A stretch of 64,000 bases of DNA from Sphingomonas nostoxanthinifaciens (GCF_019930585.1 NZ_CP082839.1:744001-808000); one strand, 5' to 3'. Counted from the first letter of the stretch, positions 27,282-35,983 are shown. Translations and numbers: made by a program. Notes: generated by a model not told the origin, from the letters alone.

Positions 27282-27821
27282 TCAGGCGGCCGCGAGCGTG
27301 TAGCACGTGACCGCGCCGCGCTTGCCGCGGGTGATGGCGTGCCCCTTCTTGCGCAGGCCGCTCAGTGCCGCGCGGGTTGTGTGCGGCAACCAGCCCGTGG
27401 CCGCGACCAGCTCGTCAAGCGTGGCGCCATCGGTGCGGGTCAGCATCGCCAACACCTGGCCGGTCTTCGTGCCAGACTTCGGTGTGCTGGCAACCTCGGC
27501 CGGTTGCCCGACGATGGGAACGACAGTGTCCGGTCGCGCCACGCCCGGATCTTCTGGCAGGATCGGCTCGGCGCCGATGGCGGCGCGCCCGGCATCGGTG
27601 ATGAACGCACCGATATGACGCGTGCCGTCGCGCCGCCAACCGCACTTGGCGTCAGCCACCTCAGCCTCGCTGACCAGCGTATGGCGGATGAGGATCGGGA
27701 TGGTGCGAGAGATCCGCACCGCTTGGCCGCCAACCGCTTCGGGCGGCGGCATCACGCTGCCATCGGCACGCTGTGCAGCCGAGGATAGGAGAACCAGCTG
27801 GATATCGGAGAGGCGGGTCAT
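27282..27821 (-). CDS. DUF3489 protein
   Basis: 179 aa. The C-terminal half (SGTKTGQVLAMLTRTDGATL, TGWLPHTTRAALSGLRKKG) is the DUF3489 domain, which looks like a winged helix. The N-terminus starts MTRLSDIQLVLLSSAAQR. First gene of the DUF3489-DUF2924-recombinase minus-strand operon. Possibly the regulator of excision; this is inference. Confidence 0.75.
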   Translation of the reverse strand: MTRLSDIQLVLLSSAAQRADGSVMPPPEAVGGQAVRISRTIPILIRHTLVSEAEVADAKCGWRRDGTRHIGAFITDAGRAAIGAEPILPEDPGVARPDTVVPIVGQPAEVASTPKSGTKTGQVLAMLTRTDGATLDELVAATGWLPHTTRAALSGLRKKGHAITRGKRGAVTCYTLAAA

Positions 27822-28051
27822 GGTCGTGCTCCTGGGTCGCAAGGAGCGGCGCGATGCCGCCCCCACCAGGAACAGCCCCGTCAGCGGCGGCTGATCGGGG
27901 CGGCAGCGGCCAGCGACCGGCTGCGACTCACGCGATCACTTCCGCTCCGTTCGCCGACCAAGTCCAGTCGTTCCGACATATTGCCGTATGAGATGTTCAT
28001 CTTTACGCTCGAAAGATCGGGATAATCTCGCTTCAATCGGAAAGATGGTGC

Positions 28052-28609
28052 ATGGCTGACGGATCTTCGCTGAACTTTGTCGATATCACCGCTGACATTG
28101 CCGCGGCCTATCTTGGCAATAATCAGGTGCGTATCGGCGACGTCGGCGGTCTGATCGCGACCATCCATGGTGCGCTCAAAGCTCTCGAAAGCGAAAGTGG
28201 ATCATCCCCGATCGAGGAACCGCTGAAAGGTGCAGTCAGCGCACGCAAGTCCCTGGCCGATCCCGAGCGCGTGATCAGCATGATCGACGGCAAGGCCTAT
28301 ACCACGCTCAAGCGCCATATCACCCGGCATGGCTATACGCCGGACAGCTACCGCGCCGCATTTGGGCTGCCGGCATCCTATCCGATGACCGCATCCGGTT
28401 ATAGCGAACGGCGGCGTGAGATCGCGAAGACGCTCGGGCTAGGGAAGAGGAGCGCCAGCGCGATCGCCGAGCCGGAAGCAACACCGCCAGCGCCCAAGCG
28501 TCAGACTCGCGCCAAGGGGGCTGCGCCAGCGGCGGAACCGATTGCGACGCCCGCCCCGGACACGGTGACATCGACCACGCGCCGTCGCCTCAAGATCAAG
28601 ACTGCCTGA
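28052..28609 (+). CDS. MucR/Ros-family regulator lacking zinc-finger cysteines
   Basis: 185 aa. The family core is evident: YTTLKRHITRHGYTPDSYRAAFGLP and YPMTASGYSERRREIAKTLGLG. In Ros the zinc is held by two Cys and two His; here the segment before the LKRH helix reads VISMIDGKAY, with Ser and Asp where the cysteines would be. A C-terminal Ala/Pro/Lys-rich tail is added. MucR proteins are nucleoid-like regulators. It is divergent from the recombinase operon and may control it. Confidence 0.75.
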   Translation: MADGSSLNFVDITADIAAAYLGNNQVRIGDVGGLIATIHGALKALESESGSSPIEEPLKGAVSARKSLADPERVISMIDGKAYTTLKRHITRHGYTPDSYRAAFGLPASYPMTASGYSERRREIAKTLGLGKRSASAIAEPEATPPAPKRQTRAKGAAPAAEPIATPAPDTVTSTTRRRLKIKTA

Positions 28610-28679
28610 GCGGCGTCCGAAAGCTGCGTCTGGACTTCAAGGCGCCTATCGACCTCAGTGTGGCTGAGGAGACGAGGGC

Positions 28680-28883
28680 ATGGACAAAGATATCCGCGAA
28701 CTGATCGTGACGCTTTGTACGCGGGCTGGCATGATCATGGAGGACGCCAGCCTGCTGGCGGTGACGATGCTCGGGACAGCGCCCGAGGCGACATCCGCGG
28801 CCCTCACACGCCTTCAGGCGGACGCTGCGACGATCTCGGCCTTGCTCGAGGCGGCGACGCTGCTGACTGCGCGTGACGCTTAA
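28680..28883 (+). CDS. Small helical hypothetical protein
   Basis: 67 aa, mostly helical, acidic start (MDKDIRELIVTLCTRAG). No family recognised. ATG preceded by GAGGAGACGAGGGC. Converges with the next gene and overlaps it by four bases. Confidence 0.5.
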   Translation: MDKDIRELIVTLCTRAGMIMEDASLLAVTMLGTAPEATSAALTRLQADAATISALLEAATLLTARDA

Positions 28884-29188
28884 GCGGCTTTAGTTCCCGT
28901 TCCAAGACCAAGGATGATCGCGGCGCCGGGAGGATGGTCGGGCTGGTTATAAGTCCGCGCCGCCCACTTGAACACCGCCTGCTCCCAATCGGTGAAGATA
29001 TGGCGGGCATTATCCAGATCGACCCGCACGCCGGTCAGTTGTTCGAACGCGGCCTGTGAGATGGCGCAGGGCACACGTGAAAGCCCATCGTTCGCGTTGA
29101 AGCGGAAGATCCGCGCCTCGCGATCGTAGCGCACCGATCCCGCCTCAAAGCGGATGTTTGTGGGCGACCACGCTGCCATCGATCGCAT
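28880..29188 (-). CDS. DUF1488-like small protein
   Basis: 102 aa. The segment VRYDREARIFRFNANDGLSRVPCAISQAAF (split here as a pattern) with a later helix FTDWEQAVFKWAARTY resembles DUF1488 proteins, which are small and of unknown function. A shorter start at 29179 is possible. Overlaps the small gene on the other strand. Confidence 0.5.
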   Translation of the reverse strand: MRSMAAWSPTNIRFEAGSVRYDREARIFRFNANDGLSRVPCAISQAAFEQLTGVRVDLDNARHIFTDWEQAVFKWAARTYNQPDHPPGAAIILGLGTGTKAA

Positions 29189-29345
29189 ATCGCACGACTG
29201 GCGCCGACGTAGCGAGAGACCCGTGCATCGTTATCCACAGCTTTGTCGCGTTGTTGTCGTCGATGCACTGTCTTGAAAACGACATTGTTGTCGTGCTGCA
29301 GGACATAGACTGCCTGCGACATATCTTCGCGAAAAGGGGCTGGTA

Positions 29346-29831
29346 ATGGCCGATGAGGACGATCGACGGGCGCTTAGCTTCGAGCAGAAGCTTGCGCTTC
29401 ATCAGCTTTGGCTGACAAAGATCGATGCCAAGCGACGCGAGTTGCTGTCACTGATAAGTGCCACGAGCGCGCTGTTGGTCGCGATCCCGCTCGTTGGGGC
29501 GCACGTGACGGCAGGCTCGCCAACCACGGTCTATCTCGCCGGGACGATGGTCATGGTCTTTGGATTGTTCATCGCCGGGACCGTGGCGGGCTCAGATCTG
29601 GGCACCGTCATTCAAGACTATGAGGCGGATACGCGCATCGACGACGATCGTATCCCACGTCCCGCAATGGCCTGGCGCCGTCAGATCGTGCCACTCGCCG
29701 TCGGTACGATGGCAGTGTTCGGACTCTGTTTTCTCGCGTTGGCCGCAGTCAGCGATGATCTCGGTCGTGCACGGCACGCAATCGGCATGACACATGAAGA
29801 GCCGCTTGGCGGCACCGCGGGCAATAGCTGA
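29346..29831 (+). CDS. Small membrane protein, unknown
   Basis: 161 aa with an amphipathic N-terminal helix (SFEQKLALHQLWLTKIDAKR) and at least three hydrophobic segments (residues 38-53, 60-80, 115-137). AAGGGG precedes the ATG. No family recognised. Sits between the recombinase module and the methyltransferase cassette. The following 29832-30180 holds no gene that I can support; it contains a 7-bp perfect inverted repeat at 30083-30098 (GACGCTC-AC-GAGCGTC). Confidence 0.55.
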   Translation: MADEDDRRALSFEQKLALHQLWLTKIDAKRRELLSLISATSALLVAIPLVGAHVTAGSPTTVYLAGTMVMVFGLFIAGTVAGSDLGTVIQDYEADTRIDDDRIPRPAMAWRRQIVPLAVGTMAVFGLCFLALAAVSDDLGRARHAIGMTHEEPLGGTAGNS

Positions 29832-30180
29832 TCGTGTTTGCTGGGGATCAAACTCAGCGGAGCGCTGTCGATTATGGGTGGTGAGCGGCCCGGCCGCTTT
29901 GGGGCGGTGACCTGAGATAGGCGGACGTTCGTTGGCCTGCCTCGTTCGGACAGCTATGCGCCCGATCCCGGTCGTTCGACAGTTGAAAAGCCGACCCAAC
30001 CGCCACCGTTCCTCGCGAGCGAGCCGGTCGATGATATCAAAGTCAGTCTCGTGCCTCCCCTCATCACGAAAAAACGCGGCCGGACGCTCACGAGCGTCAG
30101 GCTCGCCGCTTCAGCTTGCAATCCTCACCTCTGCTGGCACGGTGGACGGGTCGCTCGGTCATCCATCAAAAGGAAAGCCA

Positions 30181-31431
30181 TTGCAGCCGCTGCCGTTATA
30201 CAATGACCGCGACGCAAACCCGCTGGCGGCCGCGCCGAACCCGAAGCCTTCCGCGGCGGACAAGCGGGGCTACGGCAGCCTCGCCAGCCTCTACACCGCC
30301 TTCTCAACTGACTTCGCCCGCTATGCACTCGAAGTCTGCTCAGCGAACGGCCATCGCACCATACTCGACCCGTTCGCTGGCATGGGAACGCTCGGAGAGG
30401 CCGGTCGCGCGATGCCCGTCAACCTTCTGCTGAACGACCTCAATCCTTTTGCAAGCACATCCTGCGCGTTCCGATCCGCGGCCAGGAGCGAAATCTCGGC
30501 CGCAATCGAGCGAGTTCGCGCATCCACGCTGTGCAAAGAGACGACAACCGAATTCGAGGCATTCGACTATGCGGTCCGAACCAGGGCTGGCGACGCGGGC
30601 ACGCCGGCTGAGCTTCTCAACCTGATGGACGACGAGGAGTCGCGATCGGCGCTTCTCGACGTCCATTTGATATCACTGATCAGGATCGCGACCCACCGGC
30701 GCCTTCAGGGGTCGAATCCCACCTGGACAAAGCGGTCCACCAACCACGAGATCGATCCCGCCACGTTCGAGACTGCGCGAGACGCGGTTCTGACCGCCGC
30801 CGCGTCCTACGCGGCACGCCTTCAAGAACCGGACCACAAGTTTTCCGTCAAGGTCACCTGCAGCGACGTCGCAGGCCTTAAGCTGGAGGACTGCTCGATC
30901 GACGCGATCGTGACCTCGCCGCCCTATCCGAACAGGACCGACTACATTCGGCACTATCTTCCAGCCGCCGAATTGCTACTCGGCGCCGACCCGGAGGCGG
31001 AGAGATCGCTGCGTCAGGCGCAGATTGGCACTCCCCTAATCCGGGAGACCCTGCCGAACGCAAGGCTCCCCGACAGCGTCGAGGACCTCATTCGGCGGGT
31101 CAGGACACACGGCAGCTACGCTTCCGAGCGCTATTACGCGAAGGGGTTCCTGTACTACTTCGACGACATGAGCCTGACGCTCGCCCGGATGCGACGGTGG
31201 TTGAAGCCGGGTGGGCTCGCGATCATTGTCGTCCAGGACGCCTACTACAAGGAAATGCGGGTGCCCGTCGCGGACCTGCTGACCGACATCGCGGGGACGC
31301 ACGGACTTGTTCCCGAATCGCGAAAGGACTTCCCGGTACGGCATACACTGTCGCGCCTGAGCGCTACGGCCAGAGCCTCCGCGCCGGCGCGCGCCGCGGT
31401 GGAATCGGTGATGATGCTGCGGCGTCAGTAG
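30181..31431 (+). CDS. DNA methyltransferase-like protein (TSPPY)
   Basis: 416 aa from a TTG start that has AAAGGAAAG six bases upstream; the open frame extends to 29932 but its first 80 residues look non-coding. SAM-binding motif I is LDPFAGMGT at residues 62-70, followed by LNDLNPFA (motif II). The catalytic loop TSPPYPNRTDY (residues 245-255) is of the amino-methyltransferase type (N4-cytosine or N6-adenine). Motif order is I then IV, opposite to the beta class that usually carries TSPPY. WLKPGGLAIIVVQDAYYK follows. No restriction enzyme lies beside it. Its stop overlaps the convergent neighbour by seven bases. Confidence 0.75.
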   Translation: MQPLPLYNDRDANPLAAAPNPKPSAADKRGYGSLASLYTAFSTDFARYALEVCSANGHRTILDPFAGMGTLGEAGRAMPVNLLLNDLNPFASTSCAFRSAARSEISAAIERVRASTLCKETTTEFEAFDYAVRTRAGDAGTPAELLNLMDDEESRSALLDVHLISLIRIATHRRLQGSNPTWTKRSTNHEIDPATFETARDAVLTAAASYAARLQEPDHKFSVKVTCSDVAGLKLEDCSIDAIVTSPPYPNRTDYIRHYLPAAELLLGADPEAERSLRQAQIGTPLIRETLPNARLPDSVEDLIRRVRTHGSYASERYYAKGFLYYFDDMSLTLARMRRWLKPGGLAIIVVQDAYYKEMRVPVADLLTDIAGTHGLVPESRKDFPVRHTLSRLSATARASAPARAAVESVMMLRRQ

Positions 31432-32399
31432 ATGGACTTCTGGAACTGCGGCTCCCGGAACCAGGGGTAACCCGGCTCATTCAGCGAGCTGCAGAACCCG
31501 GCGAAGGGGCATCGGCACGGTGCCAGTGCACGCACCTCGTTCGGCATGTCGGGGGGCGCCGGCGCTTCGCAGTGAAGGGGGGCGAGTTCGGGGCCGAGCT
31601 CCTCAACGCAGATCGAGCGTCCGATCTGCCATTCCAGGTAGTTCAGGGTCGCGATGTCGATGCCGGAATACAGCGCGGTCTGGCGCATCGCTACGTCGAC
31701 TGCTCCCCTCAGGAGCTTCACTAGCCTCGGGCGGGCCGGCCAATTATCGCCAAGAAGCTCATCACACACGGCGTCGCTTGCCGGGACGACGCGTCCCGAC
31801 CGCAAGTAAAGCCGGATCAGGTGGTATTCGACCGCTGGCTTCAGGTTCTCGGGATCGCAGAACTTCACGATGCCTTCGCGGTACAGATCATGTGCGAGAA
31901 CACGCGCCTTCTTGTCGAACGGGTCCCCAGTGAAGGCGGCGATCGTCGCGATCGTCTCGTAAAAGCCACACGGGCCTTCAAGCAGCGGGCTTTCCAGGAG
32001 CCTGCTCAACCGGCCGCCGGCCGCCAACATTTCCGTCAAGCTTCGAGCCGTCTCGCGCAGCATTCTGGAACGCTCAACCGCCCGCACCCGCTCCTGCTTC
32101 GGATAATCCTGCAGCAGGACCGCGATCTGCCTAGGGGTCGTGCCCGCCAGTGCCTCTAGCCGCGAACCCACGTCCGGCAGCAGCCATTCCGCCATCGCAG
32201 ACTGCAGCACGTCCCAATTCATCTGATGGCAGACGGATATGAACAGCGTCTTGAAGACAAGCTGGTCGATCCCGGGGAGGTCAGTCCACGGCTGAACTGC
32301 ATGTCTGTCCCGAAACGGCGCCAGAACTAGCGCCGCGTCCCGACACCGGAACAGGTCTACCCGGAACGGATCCCCGTCGAGGTCACGGTCAAGGCTCAT
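31425..32399 (-). CDS. Cys-rich protein of unknown family, possible nucleoside/base glycosylase fold
   Basis: 324 aa. No family is certain. The C-terminus has Cys277, Cys295, Cys297 and Cys303 (APCRCPFAGFC), which could hold an Fe-S cluster or zinc as in some helix-hairpin-helix glycosylases. Residues 157-203 (TGDPFDKKARVLAHDL, then EYHLIRLYLRSGR) faintly resemble the DUF2419/Qng1 queuosine salvage family, also a glycosylase fold, and the related alpha-glutamyl/putrescinyl-thymine pyrophosphorylases. This resemblance is by eye. The start overlaps the end of the GTP cyclohydrolase II-like gene by 11 bases, so the two are translationally coupled and probably act in sequence. Confidence 0.55.
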   Translation of the reverse strand: MSLDRDLDGDPFRVDLFRCRDAALVLAPFRDRHAVQPWTDLPGIDQLVFKTLFISVCHQMNWDVLQSAMAEWLLPDVGSRLEALAGTTPRQIAVLLQDYPKQERVRAVERSRMLRETARSLTEMLAAGGRLSRLLESPLLEGPCGFYETIATIAAFTGDPFDKKARVLAHDLYREGIVKFCDPENLKPAVEYHLIRLYLRSGRVVPASDAVCDELLGDNWPARPRLVKLLRGAVDVAMRQTALYSGIDIATLNYLEWQIGRSICVEELGPELAPLHCEAPAPPDMPNEVRALAPCRCPFAGFCSSLNEPGYPWFREPQFQKSIY

Positions 32400-32988
32400 C
32401 GATGTGCCCGAGGGCAGGAAGCTTGCTCGCCAGATACCCGACGCGCTCGTCAGTCATCTCCGTTTCCAGGGTTATGCGCTCAGAGACGCCGATTCCGGCG
32501 CGTCCTAGCGCCGCGATCTTGGCAGGATTGCGAGATGCGAAGCGGACCTCGAAGCCGTCGAAAACCTTTCGCAGCGCTATGACGTGGTTGTCGAAGTCCC
32601 TGGGCTCGATCGGCATCCCCAGCTCCTCGAACGCCTGGCCGGTGTTGACGCCTTTCTCCTGCTGCAGCGCGATTGCGTCGAGCTTGCGTGCGATCCCCGC
32701 TCCTCGTCCCTCCTCCCAAGCGTAGGTCATAACGCCGCCACTGTCGCAGATCGCCTTGACGGCGGCGTCGAGCTGGACGCCGCAATCGCAGTCCTTGGCC
32801 CTAAGCCCCTCACCGAAAACGCAGGCCGACTGGAACCGGACGACCGGAACGTCGCTGGGCTCTCCCGCCGTGTAGACCAACACGTTCCCGCTGGGCAGCT
32901 CTGCCAGCTGCGCGAAGACGTCACCGTGTGGGGTCGGTATCCGGACGGGTGCCCGTGTGCCGATCTTTGGCCATTGCCTGCCAGTCAT
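32389..32988 (-). CDS. GTP cyclohydrolase II-like protein (RibA-like), altered active site
   Basis: 199 aa from ATG 32988 (a longer frame to 33042 exists). Zinc ligands are kept: Cys56, Cys67 and Cys69 in C-x10-C-x-C (ACVFGEGLRAKDCDCGVQL). The loop EEGRGAGIARKL and the catalytic Arg (Arg130 in PRDF, equal to E. coli Arg128) are also kept; E. coli Asp126 is Glu128 here. The residue equal to E. coli Tyr105 is Ile106 (LDAIALQ for RAYALQ). In Streptomyces paralogues a change at this Tyr shifts the product toward the formylated pyrimidine FAPy. No other riboflavin gene is nearby, so this is probably not a housekeeping enzyme; the nucleotide it uses (GTP or dGTP) is unknown. Confidence 0.75.
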   Translation of the reverse strand: MTGRQWPKIGTRAPVRIPTPHGDVFAQLAELPSGNVLVYTAGEPSDVPVVRFQSACVFGEGLRAKDCDCGVQLDAAVKAICDSGGVMTYAWEEGRGAGIARKLDAIALQQEKGVNTGQAFEELGMPIEPRDFDNHVIALRKVFDGFEVRFASRNPAKIAALGRAGIGVSERITLETEMTDERVGYLASKLPALGHIDEP

Positions 32989-33010
32989 ATCCCGGGTCAA
33001 AACATCCTCA

Positions 33011-35305
33011 ATGAACGATCGCGATCGCAAGTATGACCGCATGGACGGGGAGCAGCTCTACGGACGCGGGGAGTTGCTCGACGAGCTCATGCACCAACTG
33101 GCCGAGAGTTGCACCACCTTCGGTTTCGACGGCGTCAGCGGCATCGGGAAGTCTCAGGTCGCCGACCGCTTCGCCGACTTCGGCTCGAGAGACGACGCCC
33201 GCGTCTACATCCGGATCGATGTCGCGGTGCAGCCGTCGGAGGAGCTCCTGCTCGCGCGGCTGTACAACGACCTCCGCGAGGTGCCGAAATCGTTCTCTCA
33301 ATCGAGCGACGGCCTTGCGAGCGAGATCCTCGCGAGGGCGCCGGGCATTGCCAAACGCGTCCTGGCAGGAGCGTTCCAGGATGTCATGAAGAAGATGAGC
33401 GAGCACCTCGAGCACACCATGGAAGCAGTCGCCAAGGAAATCTCGGGCGAGCATTCCGAAGGCAGCACGGCAGCACTTCTCGCCGACGCCAACAGCGGCA
33501 ACGCGCGATGGTTCATCCGCGAGTTCATGACGTTCGTCGCCGACCTCGGTAATCCGGTCATCCTGCTCTTCGAGAATTACGAAACCGCAGAGGCCGGCGC
33601 TCAGGACTTCCTCAACTGGCTGCTCAGCGCAAGGCCCGACCATTGGGTGGTCGTACTGGTCGCGAACGTTGAGAAGCTAACCGAGACCGACTGGCAGAAC
33701 CGCATGGTCCCGGCGATCGAGCTGAAGGGAGGCGTGGTCCGGCGGGTGGACGCGCCTGGCAGGCAGGCGATCGCCGAATGGTTCGAGGACATCGTGGGGC
33801 GGGCTCCCTCCGAAGCGGATGTCGATCAGGCGATCGCCAAGACAAACCACGGCAGACCCGTTTGGCTGCGGGAATACCTTCCAGCAGTTGCCGCGGGGCG
33901 CCCGTTGCCGATAGCTCCAGCACTCCCCACCCAGTTCACCGCGCGGCGAAACGCTGTCGGGATCCCGGCACGGCGCGTCGCAGAACTGATGGCCTTCGCC
34001 AGAGCGGAAGCGCACATTCCACGGGAATGGGTGGAATCCGCCGCCGCACACTACGGGGTCGATCATGTCGGAAGCGCAATCGACGAGCTTCTCGGTCGCT
34101 CCGAGATCGTCGCGAGCGACGACGGCCTGTCGTTCTACAACAGCAGCTATCGGGAGGGCTGGCGCGCCGGCTTCGCCCAGCCAGACCTCCTCAAAGCCGA
34201 GAACGCGTGGTATGAGGTCTACCGGGCCACGTCGGAAGCAATGCTGTCGATTCCAGGAGCGGGTATCCTGCCGGGGCTCGCGTTGCGTATCGCCGCGAAC
34301 GACGATGGCTCGACCATCACGCGCGTGGCAACCAACCTGATCCGATCTGGGAGCTACAACACCGCGTTGGCAATCGTCGACGCCTCATGGCAAGCGGACA
34401 CCAAGATGGCTTCAGCGGGCTTAGACGTGATCGACCACGCCATCATGGCGGCGCAAATCCGCCTGGACGTGGGCAAGTACCGCGACGCCAACGAATCCCT
34501 GCAGATGGTCGCGCGCTTCCCCGGGCGGAGCCAGCTGCAGGAGACCCAAGCCGACCTGGTCCGCCTGAAGCTCGCGCTTCGCCAGAACGCCTACCCGATG
34601 GTCTGGACGATATCGACCAAACTCGAGAACGAGGCGGGTCACGACGCTGCGGTCCAGCTGTCGAGAGAACTCGTCGTCAACACGGCCTACCGCGACCTCT
34701 ACCGGCAATCGGAAATTTCGGAGTCCGTCGCGCGCATCGTTGACCTCGCCCAACAGGCGCCCGAGGGCGAACGCGCCAAGGCCGGAAGATCGGTAGCCCG
34801 TTCGCTGGCGAAACTCGGCCGGATCGACGAGGCGCTGTCCGCCGCCGAATCTTCGTTGGCCTTCGCAAAGCGGAGCGGAGACGTTCGCGAGATCGCAAAC
34901 GCGGAACTCGCGATGGGCGAAAGCCTGCGCCATGGGGGCCGCCTGGAAGACGCCGTGGCATGCTACCGTGACGCGGAGGCACTCGCGCGGGGGTCGGGCA
35001 ACCGAGACTGCGAGATCTGGTGCATTCTCGGCCGCGCCTGCGCGCATCTACAGGCCGGCGACTTGCCGGATGCTGAAGACGCCCTCAAAACCGCGACGAG
35101 TGTCATCCATGCCCCGGGGTTCGAGCATCCGCTCGAGAGTGCGCACCTCGACATGCTTGGCCTGATCCTGAGCTCGCTACGTGGCAATGCAATCGACCCT
35201 GCCGACGCGTTGCGGGCATATAAGAGCTTCGGTGTCGAATGGCCGGCTGCCTTCATCCGCGCAGTGGAGTCTTCGCGTCGTGTTGCGGATCCAATCCCGA
35301 TCTAA
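33011..35305 (+). CDS. STAND-type NTPase with C-terminal TPR-like repeats
   Basis: 764 aa from ATG 33011; a GTG at 32957 is in frame but would overlap the divergent gene. Begins with YGRGELLDELMHQL, the usual lead-in of AP-ATPase/NACHT-like modules, then Walker A GVSGIGKS (41-48) and a Walker B-like VILLFENYE (183-191). A winged-helix region spans about 300-380. From about residue 420 the protein is helical repeats, with TPR-like units such as SLAKLGRIDEALSAAESSLA and LRHGGRLEDAVACYRDAEAL. No nuclease, TIR or other effector domain is visible at either end. In known defence NLRs the repeats sense the invader and the NTPase oligomerises. It is divergent from the cyclohydrolase pair with only 22 bp between. 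Confidence 0.7.
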   Translation: MNDRDRKYDRMDGEQLYGRGELLDELMHQLAESCTTFGFDGVSGIGKSQVADRFADFGSRDDARVYIRIDVAVQPSEELLLARLYNDLREVPKSFSQSSDGLASEILARAPGIAKRVLAGAFQDVMKKMSEHLEHTMEAVAKEISGEHSEGSTAALLADANSGNARWFIREFMTFVADLGNPVILLFENYETAEAGAQDFLNWLLSARPDHWVVVLVANVEKLTETDWQNRMVPAIELKGGVVRRVDAPGRQAIAEWFEDIVGRAPSEADVDQAIAKTNHGRPVWLREYLPAVAAGRPLPIAPALPTQFTARRNAVGIPARRVAELMAFARAEAHIPREWVESAAAHYGVDHVGSAIDELLGRSEIVASDDGLSFYNSSYREGWRAGFAQPDLLKAENAWYEVYRATSEAMLSIPGAGILPGLALRIAANDDGSTITRVATNLIRSGSYNTALAIVDASWQADTKMASAGLDVIDHAIMAAQIRLDVGKYRDANESLQMVARFPGRSQLQETQADLVRLKLALRQNAYPMVWTISTKLENEAGHDAAVQLSRELVVNTAYRDLYRQSEISESVARIVDLAQQAPEGERAKAGRSVARSLAKLGRIDEALSAAESSLAFAKRSGDVREIANAELAMGESLRHGGRLEDAVACYRDAEALARGSGNRDCEIWCILGRACAHLQAGDLPDAEDALKTATSVIHAPGFEHPLESAHLDMLGLILSSLRGNAIDPADALRAYKSFGVEWPAAFIRAVESSRRVADPIPI

Positions 35306-35323
35306 CCGATCGTCGAGCCGCCC

Positions 35324-35983
35324 TCAGCCGCCAGCCGCCGGAAGGTCGATGCCGCGCGTCGAAAGCTCGTCGGCTAGGGACCTCTCCAACGCCTCAGGCG
35401 TGGAGCCATTCACCAACTCGAAGTCAGCGGGCGCGTCGTGCCAATGGTATTCGGTCTCGTGCAGCGTGGAAACGCCAATCGCCGCCAGCGAGGGGCGTAT
35501 CGCGGGAAAACGATGGACGACGTGGTCGGCAGCGGTTCGGGGTTCTCCAGCTCCGGGCCTCACGATGCGCACGAGGGTTCCGCCCAGCCGCTCGATCACC
35601 GACCAGTCGCTCGGAAACCGCAGGTCGTCGATCACGATCGGGGATGGACAGTCGCCCCACATGGCGCGGATCCTGACCTCGACTGCGTTCGCCCAGAGGC
35701 CCGCGGAGATCATGCGTCGCCCCCAGTCGGTTCCCAGCGTCTCCATCGCTTGGCGCGGCGACTTGCCGCCTAGGAGCGCCGAAGGCCGCCTGCGCAGCTC
35801 CGGGGGGCCGGTCAGCTGCTCGGATGTAAGTCCGAGAACGGCAAGCATGTCCTTGATCGGCTGGCCCATGTGCACGCGGGTAAACCTACGTCGTTCCACT
35901 AACCGGCTGGCGAGCGTCGTCTTTCCGCTACCGGTCGCTCCGACGAATCCTAGCAGCAGTGGCGCGGCGAGATCCTCGGCCAC
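35324..35983 (-). CDS. Phage-type deoxynucleoside monophosphate kinase-like P-loop protein
   Basis: 219 aa from a GTG at 35983 with AAAGGTG upstream; the frame is open to 36061. P-loop GATGSGKTT at residues 13-21, then KSPRQAMETLGTDWGRRMI and VIDDLRFPSDW, which are the hallmark strings of T4 gp1-type dNMP kinases. These phosphorylate dTMP, dGMP and modified dNMPs and are normally phage genes that supply hypermodified nucleotides. It converges with the NTPase gene (18 bp apart). Here it may feed a modified nucleotide pathway or be a prophage remnant. Confidence 0.7.
   Translation of the reverse strand: MAEDLAAPLLLGFVGATGSGKTTLASRLVERRRFTRVHMGQPIKDMLAVLGLTSEQLTGPPELRRRPSALLGGKSPRQAMETLGTDWGRRMISAGLWANAVEVRIRAMWGDCPSPIVIDDLRFPSDWSVIERLGGTLVRIVRPGAGEPRTAADHVVHRFPAIRPSLAAIGVSTLHETEYHWHDAPADFELVNGSTPEALERSLADELSTRGIDLPAAGG

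Noticed and set aside
32389..32988. Housekeeping riboflavin ribA
   Set aside because: No rib neighbours and the Tyr105 equivalent is changed; it is coupled to an unknown gene instead.
35324..35983. Kongming-type defence (dNMP kinase dependent)
   Set aside because: That system needs a deoxyadenosine deaminase (KomA); no such gene is seen here.
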